Shown here: positions 48,592 to 60,141 of the stretch, one piece after another | Position numbering within the stretch: the stretch's first letter is position 1 | How the letters are laid out: each line of letters starts with the position of its first letter | DNA from: Monilinia fructicola | Lineage: Eukaryota > Ascomycota > Leotiomycetes > Helotiales > Sclerotiniaceae | Reading direction: 5' to 3' | Assembly: GCA_008692225.1 (NCBI GenBank) | Contig: VICG01000005.1 | Span: 2,119,001 to 2,183,000 of the forward strand | DNA: 64,000 nt | Notes under the pieces: generated by a model | Seen by the model: only the letters and a program-made list of their open reading frames with translations | What the model was told of the DNA's origin: nothing | Databases searched by the model: none | Translations under genes and position numbers: made by a program

Positions 48592-50533
48592 ATGGCATTC
48601 AATTTCAACTGGTCGCCTTTGACGGCAGATGCCGAATTCTATCAAAGAGCTCAAGAAATGCTCACAGCAGCTCTCAATAAATCACCCAAGCCTCCCATCA
48701 TAAAAGATGATATCTTGGTCAATGAGTTGAATTTGGGCTCTGTACCTCCAGATTTGGAAATATTGGAGATTGGAGATTTGGCAGAGGATAGGTTTAGAGG
48801 AATCTTCAAGATGTGCTATTCTGGTGATGCTTTCTTGACTTTGAAAACAAGAGTTCAGGTATGTTTATCGTCATCATCATCCTCATCATCCTCGTCACAT
48901 CATGTATTTTTGCATCTTGCGCAGAAATCTTCCTTCTCCCACTTTTGAAGGAACATTTGGTCGAACGATATATGAGTTGTCATTGCAGAAATTCTCGACG
49001 CGCAAAGAGAGGGGGGGGGGAAGGGGGGTCGCGGTTTAATTTTACCTCTCAACCTGCATATGGCATATGCTTGACATGGTTATAACACATGCTAATATAT
49101 CAACACAGGCCAATCCGCTAAATAATCATTTGTTCTCGAAACCATCATTCACATCTCCACAACCCCTCGCAGCTGATGCGGGGCTTACAATTCCATTACA
49201 AATTACCTTGTCGGAAATCAAATTATCTGCCTTCATCATCGTGGTATTTTCCAAACAAAAGGGATTAACCTTGGTCTTCCGAAATGATCCTCTCGAATCA
49301 CTCAAAGTCTCCTCCACCTTCGACTCCATACCATTCATCAAGGATTACTTGCAAAAGGAGATTGAACAACAGTTGCGCACTTTGATGATGGATGAGTTAC
49401 CTGCTATCATTCATCGATTGTCATTGAGATTATGGTGTCCGGAATATAGAGCAAAGGAAGATGAAGAGATGGCCGAAGCTGCAAAGAAAGCGAAAGACGA
49501 AGTGGCTGTTGATCCATTTGCAAGTCCACCACAAGATGCGGTCGATGCACGTGGAAATGTTCTAGATCCCACCGAGATATCCAATCTATCATTAGATGGT
49601 GGCTCGGAAATACACTCATTGTTTTCGCAAAAGAATTTACTTCGATTGGCGGCACTTTCAAACTCTCATCGGACATTGTCACTGTTTACGCCTTCCATCC
49701 GAGATGCAGTATTTCGAGCATGGGCCCCATCGGACAGAGGAGATTCTGCTGGAACAAACACACCAGCAACTCCATTTCACAGACCGCAATCATCTATTGG
49801 AGGTCAAAGTACCACCTACACCTTCACAAATCGAAGTTCGGATGATGGATATGGTGGTATGCCATCGAGACCATCATTGGTAAATATGAATTCGGCTACA
49901 ACAGGATTGAGTCTTGGTGCAAACAGAGGTTCAAGATCACATTCTACCAGAAAGAAGAAGAATCGGGTGATTAATTTGAGAAAGCCAAAAACCACAGATG
50001 ATGGTAGTGAGAGTGGCGCAAGTGAGACTGCTTCAGCGACGGCTACCTCTGAACCCATGGTTCCATCTCGTATTCCAGAAGAACCTGAGGATATTCCAGT
50101 CACTCCACCTTCCGGAAAGGTCCGATTTAGTAGTATTGATCTTGGGGACTCGCCTAAGAAATTACAACCATCTCGTTCTATGACTCCTGAACACGCAAAA
50201 ATGGACCAAGTTCCAAAACTAACGGTGGAACCTTCTACACCAATTCAATCCCAAGAACAGAAACGCCCGGCATACAATGAACCGATGTTTACATCATACG
50301 CCCCCGAGAAGTCAGCAACCACTCCACCGCATACACCATTCTCATATCCACATGGTCTCCACTTCTCCGCGACTGAATCACCATCTGGAATTCTTGAGCA
50401 AGCCTGGATCATGAAGATGGCTTCTGAAATTGCTCGTCGTCAGCATGACGATAAGACCTCTCGTGAAGGGTTCTGGTCTACATCAAGTAATGGAGATGAT
50501 GCCCCACCTGCCTATGAACCTAAAGCCTTGTAA
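48592..50533 (+). CDS. MDM34: Mdm34, ERMES subunit at ER-mitochondria contacts
   Basis: Mdm34 is the mitochondrial-outer-membrane partner in the ERMES tether (Mmm1-Mdm12-Mdm34-Mdm10), moving phospholipids between ER and mitochondria through its SMP domain. Exons 48592-48858 and 49109-50533 (250-nt intron, donor GTATGT, branch GCTAATA, acceptor CACAG) encode 563 residues without a break. The start [17 protein letters not shown] is diagnostic. The SMP domain spans about residues 1-200 ([60 protein letters not shown]). A long Ser/Thr/Pro-rich low-complexity region follows, containing the basic patch [16 protein letters not shown] typical of Mdm34. The end, [10 protein letters not shown], resembles a PPxY motif for Rsp5-type ligases. 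Confidence 0.96.
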
Positions 50534-52433
50534 TGTAGGTACCATTACATTCAAGTTATCAGACGTGTATAACATCTTAAAATTTTCCTTTGTTCATCAT
50601 TTCACCGGAGTTTAGTGGGGATAACAACGGACTTACGAACACTCCACTCTTTTGTGTTTCTGGAAGTACCTAATACTCATAACTTTGGTGCTGCGATTTA
50701 GCGAGTTTGATTTCTACTGGTCAAGGGAAGTGCTGGACCTCATGGGAGGTTTGGCTTAATTTGGATGGTTTGGGCTGGTTGGGAATTAATCTTGTGGGTG
50801 ATTCGGTGGCTGGTATATAAAAGTTGGTTCGTGAGGGTTGTTTCATTCGAGCGATTTGGTTGTAAGGGATGGTTGAGTCCTGATCGTATCATGATATTCT
50901 AGGTGAAGGTGTAGGTGGAAGTTGTTTTGGATTTTATATGTATGCGGGACTTTACGATTCCTTCCCTAACAGATCGTTTTCAACGGCGATTCCTGGAGCT
51001 AACGAATTTCTTTTGTTTTTGTCATGTTTGAAGTGAAGGAAGATTAGGAAGATTAGAGGCAGAGAAGGGAAAGAAAGAGGGGGAAGATCAAGTCAAGTTA
51101 AGATACCTTTCTATTTCTGGGGGTGTATGATTATTTTAGAAGCGAGACTTGGGGAGATTTTACTTTTGAAGAGTGATGAAATAGATCGATAAGAGGAAAT
51201 TATATCCAAATCTACTTTCACATAAACTCATGGTGTGTTCGCATGCATCTTGAAACACATAGTGACGAACACTCAGATGAACTAACTCATCACATCCTTA
51301 CAACCATCACGTCGCGTCACGTCACGTCACGTCACGTCACATCACTACATTACTCAATCCTTCATCTTACTCCATCCCATCCCATTCATTCATTCCCTTT
51401 TCCCTTTCCCTTTCCCCTTCCTTCCTTTCTTTCAGATAGGAAGAAAAAAGCCACCCCTTCCTCACTTCGTTCGTCTCTCCCACCTTCTCCAACTCAAACT
51501 CAATAGTTGGGTTTTTGATAATGGGGATTATGGGTTTGCTTGTAGGTTAGATTTTATGGATGGATTGATTGGAGGTTTGGATTGGAGGTTTGGATTGGAG
51601 GTTGGATTGGAGGTTGGATGTTGTGTATGAAGTGGAGATGGAAGTGGAAGTGGAAGTGGAAGTGGAATTGGAAGTGGAAGTGGAAATGGAAATGGAGATG
51701 GAAATGGAATGTATGGATAAACATAACAGAGAGAAAAGGAGGAGGCCTCGATTATCATACCGGAGTTTGGATTCGAGAGAGGGGGTGGATTTTAGGTTAG
51801 ATATTATGGTGATGGTGATGGTGATGATGATGATGATGATGATGATGGTGGGTTTTGATAGGTGGTTTATATATTAAATCTTGGGTATCTAATTTATTGA
51901 ACTCTTCTCCTTCTAATCCACCGTCCTCTTCTTTCCATCTCTCCCGAACCGACATTATATTCAAGATTGGCTCCTACTTCATCTCATCTCATCTTCCCGA
52001 CTGAGACGAGGTTACCTTGCGACTTCCTCCTCTCCTCAATTGACAACGTCTGGATCGCAAAAGACGGTATTTGTATTCGCGCTGGCTCATGCCCAAGGAT
52101 ATTCTAATAGCCAAATTCCCATTGATCCACTCGAAAGCTTCTCCACTCGCGGTAGCGATTTTGATCATGCTCAGCATCCAACATCTCGTTTTTTGTGAAT
52201 ATAGCCATCGCATCCATATACTATCAGTCATATAGAGAGCTCGAGCCAGCATAAGATGGCAATGAAATCATACGCTGACGCTGGAGCTTGACACATAGCT
52301 GAATGATGTCTCGAATCATACCAAAAACCTAGAAGTAGGCATTCTATTCAAGCACTTTCGGCACTCAGTCGTTCGCGAAGGATAAGTCCGTTCGTAGATG
52401 AATTCCCTCCTCCCATTGTTGAAGTATCTCATC
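50534..52433. other. convergent intergenic region with simple repeats
   Basis: Nearly 2 kb between the MDM34 and YAF9 stop codons. It holds CGTCA units (51309-51340), CCCTTT units (51395-51415), GATTGGAGGTTTG repeats (51567-51615), GGAAGT units (51635-51710) and GATGAT units (51815-51848). No gene or RNA recognised. Confidence 0.65.
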
Positions 52434-53360
52434 TCAATGTTGTTTATTCATCACCTCCTGCTCACGTTTACTCAACGTCTCCAGTTCCGCCCTCAAATTC
52501 TTCAGCGCCTCCTCTTTTTCACTCAATTCCTTCCTTAGCCCATCCGTCATAGTATCCACCTTCTTTTTCGCCTCTGTCAGCCTCTTAACCTCTAGCCTCT
52601 CGGTATCCCTACCGAATGGTTGGCCGGGTCTACTCGAAGGTGGAACAAACGCCGTTCTTTCTCCCACACTCCCAACCATGCCTCCTCTCATAGTTCTCGT
52701 TCCTTTTCCCTTCCCCCCATTCGACTTTTCCCTCGGTGTCGGATTGGTCAAGACCTCGTAGAATTGCTCGTAAGGCTCGCTAAAGACCATCTCATCATAT
52801 AACCAAGACTGCACTTCATTTTCTCTAATTTGTTTCTCCATCAATTGTTCATCGCCGTATGGTTGTAGTTGCAAGTGATGCCAGTATGATTGTGCCTTTT
52901 CATTCGAGATAGGATCGAAGAAGATCTTGATATTGATATCGAAGCCACCCCACCCCGTCTCCGTCAACTGAAATGGATCACCAGGTTTAACATTTTCGAC
53001 CACTATCATCATCAAAGCAGATTAGCAAAGCCAACAACTCGAGCACACAGATGCAGGGACATTTTAGGGAGGCGCATGGAGTATGGATTGAGATTTGTCA
53101 AGCGCAAAGAAGAGAAATAACTCACGCCTCGAATTATGCGGAAAACTTTCATGTAACTTGAATTGAACTTTTCGACACCAATAAGTAATATCCGCATCAT
53201 CCACCCCTTTGACAAATACAGTCCATTGATGTGTATGATCCTCAGGTGTCCCTTCTGGCTTTGGATATTTTTCGCTGAACTTATGAGATGTCGTGCCGTA
53301 TACAAAAGGTCTATATATCGATACGCCTTTGACACGTTTCTGAGTATTGGGTGGTGCCAT
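52434..53360 (-). CDS. YAF9: YEATS-domain protein Yaf9 (NuA4/SWR1 complexes)
   Basis: Yaf9 reads acetylated histone H3 through its YEATS domain and belongs to both the NuA4 acetyltransferase and the SWR1 H2A.Z-exchange complex. Exons 53360-53126 and 53002-52434 (123-nt intron, donor GTGAGT) give 267 residues. The start [19 protein letters not shown] leads directly into the YEATS fold. Ligand-pocket landmarks are visible: [23 protein letters not shown], and ELTETGWGEF-like [14 protein letters not shown], whose Gly-Trp-Gly forms the acyl-lysine sandwich region. KIFFDP closes the domain. A mid-region linker with [12 protein letters not shown] and a C-terminal coiled coil ([20 protein letters not shown]) complete the usual Yaf9 layout. 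Intact frame. Confidence 0.95.
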
Positions 53361-53934
53361 ATCGAGTTCAGGTATTCGTTCGTTCGTTCGTTCGTTCGTA
53401 TGTTGAGGCTGATATTGATGTTGATGAGGGGTCCTGTTGTACTCTGTACTAGTAGTTGGCAATCAAAATATTACTACAGTACCCGTGGACTTATCAGTAG
53501 AACTAAGGCGAGACGGAGACGATATTTAAAGTTTTGAGCTAATTTAGCGTTTCAATAAGAGACAAGGCTGACTATTTATTTATAATTTATTCCAAGTACT
53601 CGAGTACTTGTACTTCCAAGGTTGTACTTTATCCCTTGAAAAGTAAAAGTAAATCTTACTAAAGTAGATTAAATATTTAGATCACTGCGGTCGGGGATGG
53701 ATTGATTACTCAGCCGATTCATACTCTAGATTCTGAATGGTCAATGCTTCTCCTTCAAAAAGTACTGACGTCTACGGGCTCTAAAAGATCCGATGAGTAA
53801 GGAAGGTTACTAGGTAAGGTTTGAAGAATATCGAAAAGTCTCCAACCACCAGATGTTTTCTCTCTTCCACATTTCGCATTGCACATTTTACGTTTCGCTC
53901 ATAATTTGTAATTCTTCGAAAATTCCAACAGATC
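53361..53934. other. divergent promoter region of YAF9 and COQ11-like gene
   Basis: Includes a CGTT/GTTC tetranucleotide run (about 53378-53400) in the YAF9 leader and GAGTACTTGTACTT-type near-palindromes at 53595-53625. No coding signal. Confidence 0.6.
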
Positions 53935-55003
53935 ATGTCGGCAACTAAGAGATTAGTAGTTTGTGGTGGAAATGGGTTTCTAGGATCAAGAATTTGTAAA
54001 TCTGCTGTCGCGAGGGGATGGGATGTGACGTCTATCAGGTGTGTTGGAAGCTGGAATCACAGCGTCACACTCTCACGTCCCGTTCTTTTGAGTGATGCAT
54101 GCATTGATCGAGACTCAATACTGATCTTCAATTCTTCATAGCCGCTCCGGTGAACCAACGTGGTCCTCAGTTACCTCCTCCTCAACACCACCCTCTTGGT
54201 CGCACAAAGTCACCTGGGAACGCGCAGACATACTCAAACCCTCGACATACGCTCCTCGTAAGCCTTTCCAATCGTTGAGCCCTTATATCCCTTGGATCTC
54301 AAGATATCTCATCTTAAATCCCCTCCCAAGCACCCATTAACATCCAACTCTAGTCCTCAAATCCGCAGACTACGTCGTCCACACCATGGGTATCCTTCTC
54401 GAAGCCGACTACAAAGGCGTCATCTCCGGCCGCGAATCCCCCATCTCCGGCCTCTCCCGCGCATTTTCCCCTTCAAAATCTGGTTCGCAAAACCCTCTAA
54501 CCCGTAAAGAGGGCGAGGACTTGCATCCTCAAGAGAAAGACGGACAGATCACATACGAACTCATGAATCGGGATTCCGCAATCACATTAGCATCAGAAGC
54601 TTACCGAGAGAATGTTCCTGCGTTTGCATATATAAGCGCAGCAGGTGGAGCACCGGTTTTACCACAGAGATATATCGATACGAAACGAGCTGCCGAAAGT
54701 ACCATTGCGAGCGAGTTTCCCAAGATGAGGAGCGTGTTCATTAGGCCAGGAATGTTGTATGATAGTTCGAGAAAGATCACTATACCATTGGCTGCCGCGA
54801 CGGGGCTGGGTGCTGCATTTAATGGGCTCACAGGAGGGATATTTGGAGGAATTATGGGTGCTGCAGGGGTCAAGCCATTGAAAGCTGATGTGGTCGCTGA
54901 GGCCGTTGTAGAGGCTTTGAGTGAGGAAAGTGTCAAGGGACCAGTTGAGGTCAAGGAGATCGAACAGCTGGCCGAAAAAGCTTGGAGGAAGGGTATGTTA
55001 TAA
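53935..55003 (+). CDS. COQ11: NAD(P)-binding atypical SDR, Coq11-like (coenzyme Q synthome)
   Basis: Resembles yeast Coq11 (YLR290C), a mitochondrial Rossmann-fold protein of the coenzyme Q biosynthetic complex. Exons 53935-54038, 54142-54257, 54354-55003 (introns 103 and 96 nt) give 289 residues. The start MSATKRLVVCGGNGFLGSRI contains the GGxGFLG dinucleotide-binding loop. The second exon carries SRSGEPTW, the usual end of beta-2. LLKSADYVVHTMGILLEADY sits where the family has its HxxG motif, and PAFAYISAAGGAPVLPQRYI and YIDTKRAAE supply the YxxxK-like pair. IRPGMLYD and a Gly/Ala-rich segment (GLTGGIFGGIMGAAG) follow. The frame is intact. Electron-transport assembly factors of the NDUFA9 type are close relatives, so the exact role is inferred. 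Confidence 0.85.
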
Positions 55004-55106
55004 ATGAGGAAAGATAAAAGATTGCCTGTTTTGGCATTGTATTGTATTGGACTAGAGAGTCTATGAATGAACTCCGCATAATTTACCCACCCAATCCCTG
55101 ATATAA

Positions 55107-56088
55107 TTACATGGCGGTGCCGCGCTCAAAACTATCCCTGACTTCCGCAGTGTACTAAGAATTGTTAGTAGATATAAAGAGTGAATGGATGAAATATGCT
55201 TACCTTGTTATAAAATCTCGAGAGTTTCTGGTTGAATTGTTTGTTCTTGTCATTGATATAAGTGACATCCCCATCTTCTCCATTCGCCGCATTTCTCGCT
55301 CTCTGCTTCTTCAACCTGACCTCCTCTGCCTGCTGCAAATCCTTGACCAATCTATCAACAGCCGCCTTCTCAGGTTTATGTTCCACAAATCCCGTCGAAT
55401 CCGCCGTGCTATAGAATGTTCCGTCCTTGTCCACGGCAACCAGCTCCCCATCATCGGTCTCCACAATCTCAAGGCCACCCGAAGCAGCAGCTCGCTCGAC
55501 TGCAGCCATTTTCTCTTTTTCATAGAAGTCCATGTCGGGTTTCAAATCGCGTATTTGACGTTTGTACACCTTGCGACTATCTTGTCGATAATCCTGAAAT
55601 GCCTGATCATCCCTATGCGCTTCCTTTTTCTTCAATCGTTTATCCCATTTTTCACTTTCCTCAATCGTCCAGTCCCACGCTCGTTTGCGCTCGAAATCTT
55701 CGCCCGCTGCTTCGGCATCTGCTTTTAGGAGATTGTGCGATGCAATGGCGGATTTGCGATTCAATGATGAGAGGAGGTTGGGATCGGTGGCTAGACGTTG
55801 TGATTCGAGGGTGGCTTCTTTGAGGTTTTTTTGAGCAGAGGATTTGGCGCGTGCTTGGAGGGCTTTGAATCGCTCTTGGCGTTCTTTGGCTTTGGCGGCG
55901 GCGTCTGAGGATGATGATGAGGAGGAGGTAGATGGGGTAGATGTAGATGGTTCGGTTTTGGTGGGTTTCTCGGGAATGGGTTCTGATGATGTATCTGCTG
56001 ATGGCTCGGCGCTGGGAACTGTATCAAGTGGTTGCACTTCTGACGATTCAGCTGTCGCACGGGTCTTTCTCTTCTTTGCTGGTGGCAT
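55107..56088 (-). CDS. SYF2: pre-mRNA splicing factor Syf2
   Basis: Syf2 belongs to the NineTeen (Prp19) complex of the activated spliceosome. Exon 1 is 56088-55204 and a tiny last exon is 55154-55107 (49-nt intron with a CTACTAAC branch site), for 310 residues. The N-terminal ~80 residues are low-complexity and basic then Ser/Thr/Pro-rich (MPPAKKRKTRAT start). The SYF2 domain follows: RKRAWDWTIEESEKWDKRLKKKE, QDYRQDSRKVYKRQIRDLKPDM and YEKEK. The tail reads NQKLSRFYNKYTAEVRDSFE then RGTAM, matching the family's conserved DSFERGTA end. The stop lies only about 100 bases from the convergent COQ11-like gene. Confidence 0.95.
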
Positions 56089-56439
56089 ATTTGTGTTGAT
56101 TTTGGATAAACCGGGTTTTTCACAGTCTAAATGTATTTGTCCCAGTCTTTGTTGTTCTCAAAGTTGTTGTGATTTCTCGAACTCACTCTGGGATGGGATT
56201 TGAACGCAACTTTGATTTGTTGAGATTATCATTGTCGTTAGAAAACAAGCCTACTAGGCGGACGCTAGAGGTGTTTCGCTGACTAAGATATACCGCTCTA
56301 CCCCGGATTTCCATAGTTAGCGCTGGATTAGAATTAATAGCTTCAGCACTAGAACAATTTCGACTAGTATTTATTGCAAAGTGGTTCGCATTCAATATAC
56401 ATGCAGATTTTCTTCTCATCTCGCACTTGATATTTCAGA
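56089..56439. promoter_or_regulatory. divergent intergenic region of SYF2 and unknown conserved gene
   Basis: 351 bases hold both leaders. No clear promoter motif recognised. A tRNA-like look around 56200-56320 was examined and rejected. Confidence 0.5.
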
Positions 56440-57679
56440 ATGAATATCCAAAAGTTGAATTCCTCGTGTCGACGAGCTATCAACCGGTCAATTCCCACAA
56501 TATCCAAATCCACAAACCGATTCAAGTGGACTTACAAAAGCGACGAGCCACTCATTCTCCCAAGAGTAGCCATTGATCTAGATGCTCTTGAAAATCCCGC
56601 TGTACGCGACTATGATGATATAAAAGACAATACCCCAAGCCGTCACCAGCAACAAATCATAAGATCAACAGAAAAAGCCATAGCGAGACGAACTCGGCTA
56701 GTCAACAAACAATTGAATGAGGGAGTCGAAGGATTTCCTCGCAAGAGAAGCCGGAAAAATCAGAGGAAAAGGGACGATGCGTTGGAGCATGAGTTAGCAT
56801 ATAATCCACATGCCGCCCCGCCTCCTGTTACGGCCATGGATCTTATGACTTATGCGTTACTTGGAAATCCGTTTAGTGCGAGGGCTTCTCAAGAACCAGT
56901 GACTACTAGAGATATACATATGGAGAAGCTGTTTAATGCACACAATATTGATTATAAGGATACAGCAAATCTGACGATTAGGGCACTCACAGAGGATTTT
57001 GACATCAAGACTGATGGGAAGGTTACGGAAACTGCCTTGAATACACAGGGGAATCTGGAGGCCGTTCAAAGAAGACATGCCAGAAAAAAGGAGCTGAGAA
57101 ATCAGGAACAGAGGCTCGAAGAACAGAAGAAGGCACAGGACGAGGATCAAAATAGGAACTAGAAAGTTGACCGGGAAGGTTTAAGTCTGAACAGGAAATT
57201 GAAGATTCATATTGGAAGCATGATGCTCTAGAAAGGTCACGAGAAGAAGCTGAGAGATACCTGGGGAACTTCTTCCTGACTCAGTCTCGACATAATTTCA
57301 ATACCCTCGATACTCGCAAGACAAATCATAAAAGCTTCGAGATTGAGGAGGCCAGCATGGATGCGAAACTTCCCAGGTTAGAACTCAAAGAAAAAGATAC
57401 ATATGAATGGAAGTAAGTATCTGCAGAATTAATGTCAAGTAACAGTCTACTGAGACCTGTATTCATAGTTTGGTACTGATATTCAATCGCTAAGAGCGTC
57501 GATGATGGGAAGGCCTTCGCCGGGTGAACCTATCAGACTGAAGTTTATTGGAGCCACTTGAGAACACAAACTACGCAATTCTGCGGAAGCATGAGCATCA
57601 CATACCAGGCAAGGAGGTTTGGTCACGGCAATATGTCACAGCGATGGCATTGCAGAATAATATTAGTCCCCTGCGTTAG
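56440..57679 (+). CDS. conserved-looking protein of unknown function, frame-broken
   Basis: Not recognised. The first exon opens MNIQKLNSSCRRAINRSIPT, an Arg/Ser/Asn-rich start suggestive of a mitochondrial presequence. A highly charged body follows (KRSRKNQRKRDD near residue 105, VTAMDLMTYALLGNPFSARA near 130, RHARKKELRNQEQRLEEQKK near 215). Protein-like sequence continues past the first stop at 57160-57162: SEQEIEDSYWKHDALERSRE from about 57187, then an intron (57413-57468), then TDIQSLRASMMGRPSPGEPI and ILRKHEHHIPGKEVWSRQYV to a TAG at 57677. Joining these needs single-base changes at A4 57149-57152, GG 57178-57179 and GG 57550-57551 (one long each), and T3 at 57469-57471 (one short). The corrected length is about 393 residues. 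Neighbours do not hint at its job. Confidence 0.6.
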
Positions 57680-58655
57680 CTCGCGCGACTATACACCGAA
57701 TCCCATTCCAGAGCTAATCACATCACCTCAACTACCTCGAAACAACGTATCGTGATCTACAAACTCACATACATCTATTTATGTTGTAGTCATGTTTGCG
57801 CAGACAACCGAACGGACCAGCGGGATTAGATGAATATTTATGGGGGTTAATCTAGGCGTTTCTCCGTGTATGGTGGGTTTTTAGAGACTTTGAGCTTTTA
57901 AAATGGCAAGATTTTATCAAGGCTTACATTGACCAATGCAAAGACGCGTGATGAGCGGGAATGCTATTTGCAGATGCTGTAATAGCTATAAACAATTTGT
58001 GTATGAACAAGTGACTGACTGCAGAGAAATGATCACTGACAGAGACAATATTCAAGTATATGAACATGAAATTCGTAAAGTCATTGTAACCAAAGTCCTT
58101 GAAATCAGACCTCAGCTCGGAGAATCGAGGACAAGAGACAAAATCCAGAACAAGCAGGACTAAATAGAAGACATGTACAAGACCAGGAATCATCAACAGA
58201 AAATAGGGACGTATACCCCCTGAGCAGGAAGAAATCATCATTATGAGAGGAGGGTTTCGTTTGCAAATTGCTGAAGAGATGACGAATAATCAAGAGCTGG
58301 GTATGTAGCCATGTACTGTTGCTTCAACCACCCCAGTATCCTTCGCAAATTTGTGACATGAACGATTAAAAAGAAAATCAAGTATTCAGAATTCCAAGCG
58401 GAATTATCCCCCAAAAAGAGCTGCGGTAGTAAAAAGGGTTGAGGTAGGTGCATCATTCACAAAATACAAATGAGAATACAGCGCGTGTTGTCGAATTTGG
58501 CCGGTTAAATGGGTTATAAGGGGAAAGGAGTGAGTCCCTAAACGTATGGCAATCAAATATGACCTAAAGTGATTAGTTACAGATTTGTGCTGAGAACATG
58601 GACTGACCTCTCACAAGGTTTTCAGTAACTTAAGAGATCCGGCTAGCACATCATA
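57680..58655. other. convergent intergenic region
   Basis: Holds the 3' flanks of two genes; no reading frame with protein-like composition, and no notable repeats. Confidence 0.55.
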
Positions 58656-60141
58656 TCATTGACCTCCGCCACTGCCGGAATCATATTTGGGTTCAGGATT
58701 GTAGCTATGCTGTAGATTGGTGTTTGGGGGGTATGTTGGGTATTGGGACGGGGGATGTTGAGACGAGGGATATTGAGACGGGGTATATTGAGATGGTGGA
58801 TATTGAGACGGTGGGTATTGAGAGGAAGGGTAAGATGAAGGAGTGTACTGTGCTGAGGGATTTTGTCTCGCACTGCCGTACGCCCCATGAACATCCGACC
58901 TGTAACTATATCTTGTATCATAAGCTGGTGTTGGTCGGGACATGTTATTGCCATAGCTTGGAATATGAGGATAATTTGGAGTTGGGCCTGGTATTGTATA
59001 GAAAGAATTTCTATACGTCGAGTTATCCATCTGGTATGAACTAGGTGCCGATGTTTGAGATGATGAGTTCAATGGCGGATGAGCTTGGTCATAAGATTCC
59101 TTTACCGTTGACTCAGAATCTCGATCAACATAACCGATAAACCACACCTTGACATTATACTCCACAGTGTAGACCTTGGCATAATTGATTCTTGATGCCG
59201 GATCGAGCTCGTGTCGCTTGGAGTCTGGTATCATTTTGACAGGTCGAAATATGATCTGATTACCGTCCTCATTGGGGACCAACCTTGCATCTGGTGTGGT
59301 ATGAATGATGGCATGATCCTCAGCGATCACACCCGTCTTGGTAGTCGCCCTTCCTGCGTAAGACATAATTGGTCTGGCTTCACAGTCAACAGGATTGTAA
59401 GAGCAAGGAAAGGGCTGTAGATAAACACTCACAAGCAAAGGCAATGACCTCGTTTGGGATTTACGATGACAAACCTCCGCACTTTTGCATGTATCTCTTC
59501 ACCATACTTCAATCTCGACGACACAACGGTTCCTCCACGCGCACTACCAGTGGGCTCAGACCACAGAACTTTAAAGACCTTTTGAAGTTAGTACAGTACC
59601 GCATTTTGGGTGTGTTACTGAATACGTGCCTTTCCAAACTTGAATTCCCAACCATCGTGAACTTTATAATCTAACACTCATAAGCTGCTGGTATAAGGAT
59701 TCGGGGATTTTATTACTCACTTTTATCAAAATTCTTATGCTCAGTAGAAGTATTATGTTGCCCAAGCTTGGCAGCAATGGGTGGATCCGGATTTGCTGGT
59801 ACACCCAGAGTAGTAGTCGCCAGAGCATTAGTTAGAGCTGCAACGTTGTTGTTTCCTGTGGTATAGTAGTTGTTGGCCGAGTATTGATTTGTATCTTCCG
59901 CTACGGTATCGAGTGGGACAGTATCATCGAATCTCGGGACAGTTGAGCCAGAAGATTTGCCAGAAGTTGATTGGTCAGATCGAAATTGCCATTCGATTTC
60001 ACCCCTGACGTTTCTGCGATGCGATTGCCACTGTTTCTTTTCATCATTCCAGTCCCAATCACTCCACAAAGTAACTTTAGAAGGGGAACTAGACGACCCC
60101 TTTGATTCTTTTCTGTGCTTATGAGACGAGCGAGACGACAT
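58656..60141 (-). CDS. DUF6590-domain protein with SQYP-repeat tail
   Basis: A fungal protein of unknown function carrying the DUF6590 domain. Four exons: 60141-59721, 59670-59630, 59578-59433, 59373-58656, giving about 441 residues. The N-terminus is basic and Ser-rich (MSSRSSHKHRKESK), then LWSDWDWNDEKKQWQSHRRN. The domain begins in exon 2 (NYKVHDGWEFKFGK) and continues through VFKVLWSEPTG, KVRRFVIVNPKRGHCLCLPI, SYAGRATTKTGVIAEDHAII and RINYAKVYTVEYNVKVWFIG. The last ~150 residues are Ser/Tyr/Pro/Gln-rich with tandem (P/S)SQYP units. The intron after exon 2 appears to use a GC donor (AAG|GCACGT) with a perfect TACTAAC branch site. Homologues occur widely in Pezizomycotina; the function is not known. 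Confidence 0.8.
58733..58835 (-). repeat. coding minisatellite, 15-base units (SQYP repeats)
   Basis: About seven in-frame 15-base units encode variants of (P/S/T)(S)QYP in the DUF6590 protein tail. On the plus strand the units read GGATATTGAGACGGT-like. The period is a multiple of three, so copy changes keep the frame. Confidence 0.8.

Noticed and set aside
51528..51877. Frames rich in Pro/Leu or Glu/Val across GGAAGT and GATGAT repeats
   Set aside because: Composition comes entirely from simple repeats; no start context, introns or conserved parts.
56190..56330. tRNA-like appearance (GGTAGAGCGG and GTTCAAATCCC on the minus strand)
   Set aside because: The two box-like words are too far apart, the T-stem beside GTTCAAATCCC has mismatches, no matching acceptor stem exists, and no T-run terminator follows.
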